A DNA stretch of 64,000 nucleotides from Paraescarpia echinospica (taxonomy: Eukaryota; Annelida; Polychaeta; Sabellida; Siboglinidae): assembly GCA_020002185.1 (NCBI GenBank), contig CM034543.1, positions 25,845,462 to 25,909,461 on the forward strand, in the 5' to 3' direction. Each line of letters opens with the position of its first letter. Position 1 is the first letter of the stretch. Below are positions 11,100-20,679 of this stretch, in pieces. Both the position numbers and the translations under genes were made by a program. The notes beneath the pieces were generated by a model, which saw only the letters and a list, made by a program, of their open reading frames with translations, searched no databases and had not been told where the DNA came from.

Positions 11100-11700
11100 G
11101 CCAATTTTTTAACTTGCATAATGTGTTAAACAAGTTTTTAAAGGTGTTCAGGAAAGTGACATAGATGCGGGATGTTGATTCACTGGACATTTATATTTAA
11201 AAGAAGGACGATCTCCGAATGCAATTTGAAATGCAAGGACATTACAAAACCAGCCGAACTTTATTGTAGACTATTTATACACGAAGAACGACATCGAAAA
11301 TGTTCTTTGCTTAACCGCAACTTCGCTAACAGAAACGTTTCCAAAGTAGCCGGGTGGTCAGGTGTGATCGTCTAGAAACTGTAATATCAATACATCCCTT
11401 CCAGAACGCACCGCATCGACGAAACTTATAACTAAAGGTGTTTCCATATACACTTTAAAGATTCTCATACCATTGAAATGAATTAGTTGATTCATATAAC
11501 CTACATGAAAGTGCCTACGGGTGTCAGAACTTGATGAATACTGGGGGGGGGGCGCCGCCAATTGACAGGCCTGTTGCGTGGTTAGGGGAGGGGGTAGTGT
11601 CGGATACTATCACGGTGGCGGGGGAGGGGTAGTGTAGGACATTGTTTGCGGTGCCGATAGGGTAGTTTATGCAGAGTTGATTGTTGCGGTGCCGTGTCGT
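11100..11700. other. Intergenic/intronic, no gene seen
   Basis: No credible coding exon. A G10 run at about 11544 and two copies of a 'GGTGCCG...GGGTAGT' word (11590-11660) are the only low-complexity features. Confidence 0.4.
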
Positions 11701-11715
11701 TTCTCATTCTTGGCG

Positions 11716-11940
11716 ATTTCCCAGATAGCATTTCCAACTCGGGCCAATATTGGCCCAATGTATGTTACTATATTTGGCCAATGTTGGCAGCCAACATTGG
11801 GGTAAGATCGGGTCAATGTTGGTCTAACAATGGCAGTTCCGATGCTTGGCCTAGCACTGGCGTATCAACATTGGCCCATGGTTGGCATTCCAAGCTATAG
11901 GCTGTCTTCTCTGCCAACCTTGGCCCAAGACGGAAATGTT
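11716..11940. repeat. TTGGCCCAAT-rich element
   Basis: Starts CCCAGATAGCATTTCC and contains repeated partly palindromic words (GCCAATATTGGCCCAATG, TTGGCCAATGTTGGC, CAACATTGGCCCATGG). It shares its start and its CCAAT density with the elements at 2630, 34378 and 37047, so it is probably a diverged relative. Confidence 0.4.
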
Positions 11941-12820
11941 ATGGATGTGAATGTCGTGAACCTCCAACACCGGCGATATCACTGTGGGTAATCCAGCGTC
12001 TTTCTTCTTTGCAGTGCGGAGAAACCTAATTGCATCTAGAGCTCAGATTCACCACTGCCACCCAGCATTGATATAATCACCGGCCTGAAAGGATTCACGG
12101 TGGAGCATCAACGGTGAAGAATTTCCAAATTCTCTTTTAAGACGCCACCCAACTGCCCGGTGAAAATTCTGACTGCTGATGCCAGACAACCGACTCGGAA
12201 GGTAGGACCGTGTCTTTGTAATTGTGTTGGCTTCCATGCTTCTGTTTATATTCAGTTGATCACTCAACATTGATAGGATTCTGACCATGTTTTAGTTGTC
12301 ACAATATTTTCCTATTCGTTGTGAATACAATTAACAATTATTTGTATGTTTCCCCCTACGTATCGTTAGTTCCGTCTGTCAAGTGTTCTCCGTAAGTATT
12401 GCGCCTAGACCTATACGTCTGCGTAAATACGGTCAGAAAGGCATCCATTATTAAATACAGTCTATACATTACTTATAGGTATGTTGACGTTGTCTTAAAA
12501 CGTGAATCCATACTTTTGGTGTCTGCTATGCAAATCGTCTAGGAGGAAAAGTTTAACATACCGATAACCCATACACATGCACACTCGTGTATACGTTATC
12601 TCAATTATAGTTGCATGCGCTTAGGAAGATATTGTGGGCAGGGGTGTTTTCCAATTATAATGCGGACACCTCTAAGAAATAAATAACACCTTTAACCCCA
12701 GAATAGTGACGCATCTCGTCGGCAAAATATATTGTAGTATAGCAATAACGCCTAGTTACTTTACAAAAAACACAACGTTAGCTAAATTCGAAAGAAACCA
12801 TATGCCTACCTATATCACAC
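11941..12820. other. No gene recognised
   Basis: AT-rich non-coding sequence. The minus-strand open frame 12288-12049 has no similarity I recognise. Confidence 0.4.
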
Positions 12821-12821
12821 G

Positions 12822-12978
12822 CACACATGCACGCACGGACGCACGCACGCACGCACACGCACGCACGCACACGCGCACACACACACCAAACACATAAATA
12901 CACGCAAACACGCACGCGGCATGCAGCAAGCAGCACGCAGCACGCACCACGCAGCACGCACCACGCAGCACGCAGCGG
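12822..12978. repeat. CA/GCAC microsatellite cluster
   Basis: (ACGC)n and (CACA)n at 12822-12895, followed by a 9-bp repeat of GCACGCAGCACGCACCACGC type up to 12975. Open frames across it on both strands are compositional artefacts. Confidence 0.9.
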
Positions 12979-13290
12979 TTTGAGCAGTCCTGGGGACTGG
13001 ATACTGCGCTAAATAAGAACTTAACTTTACCTTTTTGACATGGAGGTGGATAGGAGATACACGGAGGAAACCTACAACAAACATCCCACGACAAGCAATT
13101 ACATGGAACCCCCCAGGGACGAGAAGAAGAGGAAGGCCAAGAAACACCCGACAGAAAGCAACGGAAAGCGAATGAAAGCAGATGGGATAGTCAGCAGAGA
13201 AATCGAGAAAATGGCATAAAACGGACTATAGTGGGGGGGCCATGGTCGATGGCCTATTGCCCTCAGCGAGAAAACAGGCCTAAGTAAACA
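12979..13290 (+). mobile_element. LINE 3' end with SINE-like boundary
   Basis: 12985-13037 (GACTGGATACTGCGCTAAAT then AAGAACTTA...) repeats the tail of the SINE at 22767-23095. From about 13060 the + strand has the LINE C-terminal signature PGTRRRGRPRN, then, after frameshifts and stops, a 'MVDGLLPSAR' ending that is also typical of LINE ORFs. It is a decayed 3' fragment. Confidence 0.5.
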
Positions 13291-13935
13291 ATTATACCAA
13301 AGAAAGAATTGACAAATTTGTCTTCAGAATAGTGACGAGTCTTGTCGGCAAAATGTATATTGTAGCAGCAATAAAGCCTATTAATACCTCACAAACAACA
13401 TAACGTTAGCTAAAACGACGTAAATTCGACCACACCATATGCCTACCTGTACACCCACCCACACACACACCCTCACACATTCCCACATATAAACACCACC
13501 CCTGCCCAATACACAGAAACATGCACATCAAACCACGCCCATCAAACTGTTGACGCACGCACGCACACAGACGCACGCACGCATGCATGCATAGTGTACA
13601 AACCTGGTTGTCAACATTGGGGACTCGTGACTTCAAGCTTACGTTAATGTTGGTCACGTCTCAATTTGGGACGTAAAAGAACGACTGAGGATGACAAGCA
13701 CCCTGGCAGTGACCAACCTCAGTGCCAGCATAGAACGGTCGGTTTGGTGATAATGCTCTGAAAAAGGTTGACTAGTTGAATGAGACCTCGTAAGACCATA
13801 ACGTTGTAACCACACTATATATATAATAATATTATATATACATACATACTAGTCAGTAAATAGAATGTTGCCGAGCGCAGGAAAAAACCCAACTTGAAAC
13901 TAGAAGACATTTTAATATATACATTTGTAAATAAA
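13291..13935. other. Non-coding, microsatellite-rich
   Basis: Repeats an earlier word: GAATAGTGACG...CTCGTCGGCAAAATATATTGTA at about 12703 recurs at 13327. CA-rich (13455-13500) and GCAC/GCAT (13555-13590) simple repeats follow. An AT palindrome (TATATATAATAATATTATATATA) is at about 13817. No gene. Confidence 0.5.
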
Positions 13936-14213
13936 TAACTGTAACGGTACCGTTGGCATATAACTGCATGATATACAAACAAAACGTCATGATCATATGT
14001 TTATTACGCAGCTATCTAGCTACACGTGCGCACTGATCTAACCCTAGCCTAGACTGGCAGCGCCCACTACTCTATAGCGACTGGATATTTGCAGAGCTGG
14101 GCTCTGCAAATAAGAAATAACTAACGGTATCGTTGGCATATAACTGCATGATATACAAACAAAACGACATGATCATATGCTTATTACGCAGCTAACTAGC
14201 TACACGTGCGCAA
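13936..14213. repeat. Direct repeat, two about 92-bp copies
   Basis: GTTGGCATATAACTGCATGA and the following about 70 bases occur at 13951 and again at 14131, about 180 bp apart, with a few substitutions, ending at CTAGCTACACGTGCGC. Intervening sequence is unique. Confidence 0.85.
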
Positions 14214-14396
14214 GTAGTTATAACGTTCTCCTCAATACGGGTCATGACCCGAGATCAAAGGGTTTTTCGTTTTTTATAAGTAGAATTTTTGCGTTTTTAG
14301 CAGTCAGAGTAAATTCTGAGTCGAATGGAATGTTACTTATAAAAAACTTGGAATGTTACTTATAAAAACTTTATTGACAGGTCCACGGAAGAGAGT

Positions 14397-14615
14397 GTGC
14401 CGACATCTAGTGACTAATTAGGTAATTAATTAGGTACTAATTAGCAACAAGTGAGTAGTGCATTCACTGGAGGGCAGCACTAGCAATAAGTAAAAATAGT
14501 AATTCGACATCTAGTGACTAATTAGGTAATTAATTAGGTACTAATTAGCAAAAAGTGAGTAGTGCATTCACTGGAGGGCAGCACTAGCAATAAGTAAAAA
14601 ATAGTAATTCTCAAC
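14397..14615. repeat. Tandem duplication, about 104-bp period
   Basis: GACATCTAGTGACTAATTAG plus about 85 bases, including GAGGGCAGCACTAGCAATAA, occurs twice in tandem. It also contains a smaller internal repeat of TAATTAGGTA. Confidence 0.85.
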
Positions 14616-14659
14616 TAATTAGTATCAATTAGGTATACGGCGGTGTGTGTGAAGTGGGA

Positions 14660-15445
14660 AAGCTTCTAGGCGCTTCTAGGCTGCATTGTGGTGCCTGGCG
14701 GAGTAAAAGATCAGCGAGGTTAATCGTGCGGTCTAGTTTACGCGGCTCGCTGCAGTGCGGTGCCTGGCGGAGTAGGAGATCAGCGAGGTTAATCGGGTGG
14801 CCTAGTTTACACGACTCACTGCCGAATAGGATATCGTGTGACGGTATGTGGCTGTGCGTTAAGTCTGTGCGGTACGGTTTAACGATGCTGGAGAATTGTT
14901 ATGGCAGTGTTATAACGCGCTGGAGTCTGTGCGGTGCAGGCAGTGATTGTTGTTTTTTTCTTCTCGTGGCTGGTATTCGCTGTCAGAATTTATGCGATGA
15001 ATGTGTTTGAGCATTAAGCTGGCTTGTGGCGCGGTGCATAACGATGCTGGAGAATTGTTATGGCAGTGCTATAACGCGCTGGAGTCCGTGCGGCGCAGGC
15101 AGTGATTGTTGTTTTTTCTTCTCGTGGCTGGTATTCGCTGTCAGAATAAGCTGGCCGTACGCAAGGATATGCGATGAATGTGTTTGAGCATTATTCTGGC
15201 TTGTGGCGCGGTGCATGTGTCTGCGCATTAGTTGGAATATAGACAAATGCTGCGGTTGTTGGAGTGTCTGCACAGTAACAGCTGTTACTTGTGAAGTGCC
15301 CATTAGTTGGAATATACATAAATGCTGCGGTTGTTGGATTATTTCGCTAGGCTGTATTGTGATCGTGTGCATGAGAAGTAGGGCGCCTGTTATAACGGTG
15401 AAATATTGTGTAGGCGTTTCGTAACAGCTGTTACTTGTGCATTAG
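14660..15445. repeat. Mosaic of tandem duplications at the edge of the GC-rich block
   Basis: Several different units are each present twice: GTGCCTGGCGGAGTA...AGATCAGCGAGGTTAATCG (14690, 14760), TAACGATGCTGGAGAATTGT plus about 90 bases (14880, 15040), GGCTTGTGGCGCGGTGCAT (15021, 15199), CATTAGTTGGAATATA...AAATGCTGCGGTTGTTGGA (15228, 15302), and the palindrome-containing GTAACAGCTGTTACTTGTG (15276, 15421). No credible coding frame. This may be the terminal or regulatory part of the element carrying the two genes that follow. Confidence 0.7.
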
Positions 15446-15547
15446 TTGGAATGGTGCTGCTGATATGTGTGCATGAGTTGGAATGCTGCTGGTGGTGGAT
15501 ATCGCGCGGAAAGAAAGAAACAAACAAACGGTGAGAAATATATAAAC

Positions 15548-15553
15548 TTTATT
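15548..15553 (-). terminator. Polyadenylation signal of the minus-strand gene
   Basis: AATAAA on the minus strand, about 20 bases after the TGA that ends the long open frame of the putative last exon. It fits as the 3' end of the transcription unit starting near 16730. Confidence 0.5.
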
Positions 15554-15570
15554 ATTAGCAGGCGGTCACT

Positions 15571-15953
15571 GTGGCGGTGGATTGAATGGATGACGATGAT
15601 GAGGTCGGTTTGGTGGTGGCGGTGTCCCGAATCCGTGGCGGCTGGGGGGTTGTAACGGATACCCTAGGTGAACGGATAGATGAGCTGGCACGGGTGGTCC
15701 AAATGAAGGGGCTCGAAATCTGGGCGTGAAAGCTGTTCCGGCGGTGGGCGTGAAAGTGTTCGATTCTAGGTCCTCTGCTTCGGCGGTCTCATGAATTGTT
15801 GGTTGTACGGGTAATGTTGGGAGTGAAGTCGGCGTCGGTGATAATACGATTCGGCGGTGTGGTGGGTCTATGAAGTGAACGCATACCCCCCGTCCTATGG
15901 CGTACGTTCGGTGGTAGAGGTCGGGTGATACGACGTATACGTGATGTTTGAAT
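15571..15953 (-). CDS. Putative alternative last exon of the minus-strand gene
   Basis: Preceded by a textbook branch point and acceptor (CTAAC, then ATATCTTTACAG). After the first base, one frame stays open to a TGA just before the AATAAA. The reading begins FKHHVYVVSPDLYHRT and becomes Pro/His/Thr-rich. The frame would need a donor leaving two bases, which I do not find in the preceding exon. A phase-0 donor would give a shorter 55-residue Arg-rich reading instead. So the exon is likely but its frame is open. Alternatively the sequence is 3' UTR of the three-exon transcript. Function unknown. Confidence 0.35.
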
Positions 15954-15976
15954 CTGTAAAGATATATACAGTTTTG

Positions 15977-16666
15977 TTAGTTATTGGTAGGCGTGCGTCG
16001 GCGTCCTAAATACACTATGCCACCACGCCGATTTTCTCGAGGGGTCGTATCCACCATAACAACATCGTTTTGACGGATTCCGGGCGGTGGTACAAAGCCG
16101 TTCCGTTTAGAGGGGAGCATAAGGGTCCGTTCCTGTCCAACCTGGAGGGCCTCAAAGCCCGCAATGAGGCGTCTGTAAATGTGAAATGTGAGTGAGTGAC
16201 GTGGAAGGAAAGCAGCTATAGTTATAGTAATCATCAAAGCCCGTAATGAGGCGTCTGTAAATAAAGGTAAGATAAATTGTAGTTATTAGAAGGAAAGTAG
16301 TTTGACGGTTATTGGAAGGAAAGCAGTTATAGTAATCGAACCCCGTAATTAGGCGTCTGTAAATAGAGTTATTGGAAGGAAAGCCGTTATTTTAGTTAGT
16401 ATCGTTGAAGGAGGAAACATACCTTTCTCCGGGGCGTAGGGGTTGGGCAGCAGGCGCATTATATGTGGCGTTCGCGGCGTGTGGTCTGTAAATTAAAAAA
16501 AATGTTAGTGACGTTGAAAAAGAAAGCAGTTATAGTAATTTGTAGTGATACGAAGGAAAGCCGTTAAGTGAGTTAGGAAAACGTACCTGTCTTGCGGTCG
16601 TCGGGGGCCAGCATCAGCGCCAGCAGCGGCAGCAGCAGTAGAGTGGAGTTCATTGTTCGGCTCCAT
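15977..16666 (-). CDS. Spliced gene of unknown function (three exons, 112 aa)
   Basis: Exons 16666-16587, 16485-16423 and 16172-15977, joined through CAAGACAG|GTACGT, TTTACAG|ACC, GAAAG|GTATGT and TTTACAG|ACG. All junctions keep the frame (two bases, then one). The protein starts MEPNNELHSTAAAAAGADAG, is Ala/Pro-rich, then has RLIAGFEALQVGQERTLML and an Arg-rich end. I recognise no domain. The final exon may be shortened in favour of the exon at 15953. A TATA-like box and a CRE lie 90-110 bases upstream. It diverges from the RPA-like gene, 0.4 kb away, and shares its GC-rich, CpG-rich composition, which differs from the surrounding AT-rich DNA. Both may belong to one mobile element or virus-like insertion. 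Confidence 0.5.
16152..16365 (-). repeat. Exon 3 acceptor copied twice more in the intron
   Basis: The junction TTTACAG|ACGCCTCATTGCGGGC (minus strand, 16180-16152) recurs at about 16262-16234 and 16365-16337 with one to three changes. It is embedded in repeats of GGAAGGAAAGCAGTTATAGT. Each copy keeps an intact AG acceptor. This is a small junction-spanning repeat like the larger arrays in the channel gene. Confidence 0.75.
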
Positions 16667-16748
16667 TGTGAGAAATTAATTGCGCAGTTGTTTGCGCGGC
16701 GACGTGTAGCGGCCTAGACACGTACACGGTAGCCTTACATAAGCGGCT

Positions 16749-16766
16749 GACGTCACTGGTTATATA
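16749..16766 (-). promoter_or_regulatory. CRE and TATA-like box of the minus-strand gene
   Basis: A perfect CRE/ATF site TGACGTCA at 16749-16756 lies next to TTATATAA at about 16758-16765. On the minus strand this TATA would place initiation near 16730, about 65 bases before the ATG at 16666. Confidence 0.45.
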
Positions 16767-17007
16767 AGGCGCTTATGTAACTGTTTGTAAGTGCCTAAAA
16801 CTGTAATAAAGGGTGAAATGCGCGTAGACTAAGCGGCCTATAATACAAAGTAGGGATTGGAGTAACGTATGGTAAGCTTATATTAGAAAATAAAAGCGGC
16901 GTTCTGTTTGTGCACTAAACTGACCGAGAGTTTTTTCAGTTTTAGTAATCTTGTAAGAATCGGCTGTTTTCTGGCGCGCGAGCGCACGGTGACCATGCGC
17001 GAAGCGA

Positions 17008-17016
17008 TTATAAATA
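17008..17016 (+). promoter_or_regulatory. TATA box of the RPA-like gene
   Basis: GATTATAAATAGGGTCGGGC: a TATAAATA box about 80 bases before the ATG at 17092, giving an expected start near 17040. Confidence 0.5.
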
Positions 17017-17091
17017 GGGTCGGGCGGAGAACGCCTATGTATTGTCGGTGTGGTAACGTTGTGTTGTTGCCGTTCCAGAGCGTTGTTGATC

Positions 17092-17799
17092 ATGGTTCCG
17101 CCGCCGCCTGTTCACGGAGAGGTCCCGAAGACGAAGTCGAAGGTGCCAACTGGCGCGGCGGCGTCCGGCGGCAAAATGAAAGCCCCTTCGGCGGCCGCTA
17201 CGAAGGGGTCGTCGAATCCGGCTCTCGACGCAGCGCCTACTATGTCGGAGTCGTCTCTCGACGCCGTGGTGAGTGCGGTCGAGCCGACGACCGAGGTAAC
17301 TCTGAAAGAGTTTGTGCTGGCCCCCGATGGCACGTATAAGATTATTATACCCGTAAAAATCGTTGGCGTTGCATGGAAAAATAAATGCACGTACGTCGGC
17401 TGTCACGCTTGTAAGCGCAAAGTGCGAGGCCTTGAAAGCGGTAGTATGGTATGCGCAGTACATGGCGTGCAGGCGAAGCCGAAGACGTATTTTTCGGTTC
17501 GCGTCCTGTTGGAAGGGGATGGCGGTGACGACGACGACGCTGAGGCTGGTATCTGGCTTACACTGTTCGACGAAGCGATATTGTCGATCGGTGATTTCGA
17601 TGCCGACTACGTGGCCAGCCTGTTACCAGAGCAGTTGCGCAACAGTTTTGTAGCGAGCCTAACCGGCACAGTACTGGAGATGACCGTGCACAAGGTCGTA
17701 TGGGGCGGAATTCTGGACACGTACACTGTCCGGGATGTGAGGGTCGTGTCAAAGAAGGCGAGTGAAAATGAAGCGCGCGCGCACGATGTTCACCCTTGA
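17092..17799 (+). CDS. RPA-like single-stranded DNA-binding protein (zinc-ribbon OB fold)
   Basis: 235 codons from the first ATG after the TATA box. Residues 1-70 are low-complexity (Pro/Ala/Lys). From about residue 80 the pattern follows the C-terminal DNA-binding domain of replication protein A 70-kDa subunit: a zinc ribbon C104-x2-C107-x13-C121-x2-H124, then the YFSVRVLL strand, an acidic insert, the W-LTLFDEA motif at about 152-160, and a final strand ending DTYTVRDVRVVS. In RPA this domain binds ssDNA through the OB fold. Here only one such domain is visible, far smaller than RPA70. Free-standing RPA-like genes are known in Helitron transposons and some viruses, which fits the compositional island. 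The 3' end may be spliced instead (see the exon at 17833), dropping the last residues. Confidence 0.65.
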   Translation: MVPPPPVHGEVPKTKSKVPTGAAASGGKMKAPSAAATKGSSNPALDAAPTMSESSLDAVVSAVEPTTEVTLKEFVLAPDGTYKIIIPVKIVGVAWKNKCTYVGCHACKRKVRGLESGSMVCAVHGVQAKPKTYFSVRVLLEGDGGDDDDAEAGIWLTLFDEAILSIGDFDADYVASLLPEQLRNSFVASLTGTVLEMTVHKVVWGGILDTYTVRDVRVVSKKASENEARAHDVHP

Positions 17800-17832
17800 A
17801 TGACTAACGCTTGGTGTTTGTTGCTTCTGTAG

Positions 17833-18037
17833 GACGCTGTAATCGCCTCTGCTTTGCGCAGCATCATCGATGATGAGAGCGCGCCCCCGCCGAGAAGCGC
17901 GCTAAAACGGAAACGCCGCCTCCTCCTCTTCCACTCCTCACTGATGAAGACACGCAGACCATTCCTCCCTCGTTGGCGAGAGAATCGTCAATGTTTCGAC
18001 CGCACCTCACTGATGAAGACACGCAGACCATTCCTCC
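17833..18037 (+). CDS. Possible second exon of the RPA-like gene, with an internal 23-codon repeat
   Basis: Follows GCTTCTGTAG. The frame reads DAVIASALRSIIDDESAPPP, then basic KRKR. In another frame, from about 17900 on, it reads KTETPPPPLPLLTDEDTQTI and repeats LTDEDTQTIPP after 69 bases. The two readings would need a frameshift between about 17875 and 17900. The 69-bp direct repeat runs straight into the assembly gap, so a longer coding repeat may be hidden there. Donor in the first exon unclear. Confidence 0.35.
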
Positions 18038-19037
18038 NNNNNNNNNNNNNNNNNNNNNNNNNNNNNNNNNNNNNNNNNNNNNNNNNNNNNNNNNNNNNNN
18101 NNNNNNNNNNNNNNNNNNNNNNNNNNNNNNNNNNNNNNNNNNNNNNNNNNNNNNNNNNNNNNNNNNNNNNNNNNNNNNNNNNNNNNNNNNNNNNNNNNNN
18201 NNNNNNNNNNNNNNNNNNNNNNNNNNNNNNNNNNNNNNNNNNNNNNNNNNNNNNNNNNNNNNNNNNNNNNNNNNNNNNNNNNNNNNNNNNNNNNNNNNNN
18301 NNNNNNNNNNNNNNNNNNNNNNNNNNNNNNNNNNNNNNNNNNNNNNNNNNNNNNNNNNNNNNNNNNNNNNNNNNNNNNNNNNNNNNNNNNNNNNNNNNNN
18401 NNNNNNNNNNNNNNNNNNNNNNNNNNNNNNNNNNNNNNNNNNNNNNNNNNNNNNNNNNNNNNNNNNNNNNNNNNNNNNNNNNNNNNNNNNNNNNNNNNNN
18501 NNNNNNNNNNNNNNNNNNNNNNNNNNNNNNNNNNNNNNNNNNNNNNNNNNNNNNNNNNNNNNNNNNNNNNNNNNNNNNNNNNNNNNNNNNNNNNNNNNNN
18601 NNNNNNNNNNNNNNNNNNNNNNNNNNNNNNNNNNNNNNNNNNNNNNNNNNNNNNNNNNNNNNNNNNNNNNNNNNNNNNNNNNNNNNNNNNNNNNNNNNNN
18701 NNNNNNNNNNNNNNNNNNNNNNNNNNNNNNNNNNNNNNNNNNNNNNNNNNNNNNNNNNNNNNNNNNNNNNNNNNNNNNNNNNNNNNNNNNNNNNNNNNNN
18801 NNNNNNNNNNNNNNNNNNNNNNNNNNNNNNNNNNNNNNNNNNNNNNNNNNNNNNNNNNNNNNNNNNNNNNNNNNNNNNNNNNNNNNNNNNNNNNNNNNNN
18901 NNNNNNNNNNNNNNNNNNNNNNNNNNNNNNNNNNNNNNNNNNNNNNNNNNNNNNNNNNNNNNNNNNNNNNNNNNNNNNNNNNNNNNNNNNNNNNNNNNNN
19001 NNNNNNNNNNNNNNNNNNNNNNNNNNNNNNNNNNNNN
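18038..19037. other. Assembly gap (1000 N)
   Basis: Exactly 1000 N, the usual placeholder for a gap of unknown size. It is flanked left by a 69-bp repeat and right by a 56-bp minisatellite. Confidence 0.99.
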
Positions 19038-20228
19038 TAAGAGTGCAATGAGTTTTATACTTCACAGCTGTGGGGTGTACCATCTAGCCACTGTAAGAGT
19101 GCAGTGAGTTTTATACTTCACAGCTGTGGGGTGTACTATCTAGCCACTGTAAGAGTGCAATGAGTTTATACTCCACAGCTGTGGGGTGTACTATCTAGCC
19201 ACTGTAAAGTGCAGTGAGTTTTATACTTCACAGCTGTGGGGTGTACTATCTAGCCACTGTAAGAGTGCAGTGAGTTTTATACTTCACAGCTGTGGGGTGT
19301 ACCATCTAGCCACTGTAAGAGTGCAGTGAGTTTTATACTTCACAGCTGTGGGGTGTACCATCTAGCCACTGTAAGAGTGCAGTGAGTTTTATACTTCACA
19401 GCTGTGGGGTGTACTATCTAGCCACTGTAAGAGTGCAGTGAGTTTTATACTTCACAGCTGTGGGGTGTACCATCTAGCCACTGTAAGAGTGCAGTGAGTT
19501 TTATACTTCACAGCTGTGGGGTGTACTATCTAGCCACTGTAAGAGTGCAGTGAGTTTTATACTTCACAGCTGTGGGGTGTACCATCTAGCCACTGTAAGA
19601 GTGCAGTGAGTTTTATACTTCACAGCTGTGGGGTGTACCATCTAGCCACTGTAAGAGTGCAGTGAGTTTTATACTTCACAGCTGTGGGGTGTACCATCTA
19701 GCCACTGTAAGAGTGCAGTGAGTTTTATACTTCACAGCTGTGGGGTGTACCATCTAGCCACTGTAAGAGTGCAGTGAGTTTTATACTTCACAGCTGTGGG
19801 GTGTACTATCTAGCCACTGTAAGAGTGCAGTGAGTTTTATACTTCACAGCTGTGGGGTGTACTATCTAGCCATTGTAAGAGTGCAGTGAGTTTTATACTT
19901 CACAGCTGTGGGGTGTACCATCTAGCCACTGTAAGAGTGCAGTGAGTGTTATACTTCACAGCTATGGGGTGTACCATCTAGCCACTGTAAGAGTGCAGTG
20001 AGTTTTATACTTCACAGCTGTGGGGTGTACTATCTAGCCACTGTAAGAGTGCAGTGAGTTTTATACTTCACAGCTGTGGGGTGTACCATCTAGCCACTGT
20101 AAGAGTGCAGTGAGTGTTATACTTCACAGCTGTGGGGTGTACTATCTAGCCACTGTAAGAGTGCAGTGAGTTTTATACTTCACAGCTGTGGGTTGTACCA
20201 TCTAGCCACTGTAAGAGTGCAGTGAGTT
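19038..20228. repeat. 56-bp minisatellite, about 21 units
   Basis: Unit TAAGAGTGCAGTGAGTTTTA followed by TACTTCACAG|CTGTGGGGTG... and ending TAGCCACTG, highly homogeneous. The last unit runs into GTGAGTTTTCATTTGCAG, the acceptor of the next exon-like segment. The unit's TTTTATACTTCACAG|CTGTGG looks like a copy of that acceptor (TTTTCATTTGCAG|CTTGG). Confidence 0.95.
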
Positions 20229-20239
20229 TTCATTTGCAG

Positions 20240-20289
20240 CTTGGAAGGTTCACCAAACTCAAATCTGCTGTCATTCTCGGTGGAGATAG
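20240..20289 (+). CDS. Exon-like segment, laminin-G-like (1)
   Basis: Between CATTTGCAG and GATAG|GTGAGA; 50 nt, phase 1 at both ends, reading LEGSPNSNLLSFSVEIG. The next exon-like segment (22238) continues in the same phase with a laminin-G-like strand. Taken alone it is weak. The matching phases across three segments are the main support. Confidence 0.35.
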
Positions 20290-20518
20290 GTGAGATCTAC
20301 ACTCCTACAGCCACCTCACAATTAAGATCACCACAAGACAGTTCCAAATTATTGCTGTGAGAGTAAAGTATAGGAAACAAAGACGGGGGCGGGGGCAGTG
20401 CACACAGAGCATTCTAACAATTTCTGCAGTGTCTAATTGAACTGCAAAACAGACTGTCTGTGCGAGCACAATGAGAGAAGACCTACACCATCTGATCCAG
20501 CACACTTGACAGGACACA

Positions 20519-20519
20519 A

Positions 20520-20551
<32 letters not shown>

Positions 20552-20555
20552 CTTG

Positions 20556-20623
<68 letters not shown>

Positions 20624-20627
20624 CCAG

Positions 20628-20671
<44 letters not shown>

Positions 20672-20672
20672 C
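20519..20672. repeat. (CCTG)n microsatellite, about 38 units
   Basis: Near-perfect CCTG/CAGG tetranucleotide tract with three interruptions (GCTTG, CAGCC). Open on both strands (Cys-Leu-Pro-Ala / Arg-Gln-Ala-Gly repeats), which is an artefact of the tract. Confidence 0.98.
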
Positions 20673-20679
20673 TCATATG

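Noticed and set aside
10590..11112. Overlapping open frames of about 100 codons
   Set aside because: No family resemblance, inside a MITE-like repeat, mixed frames.
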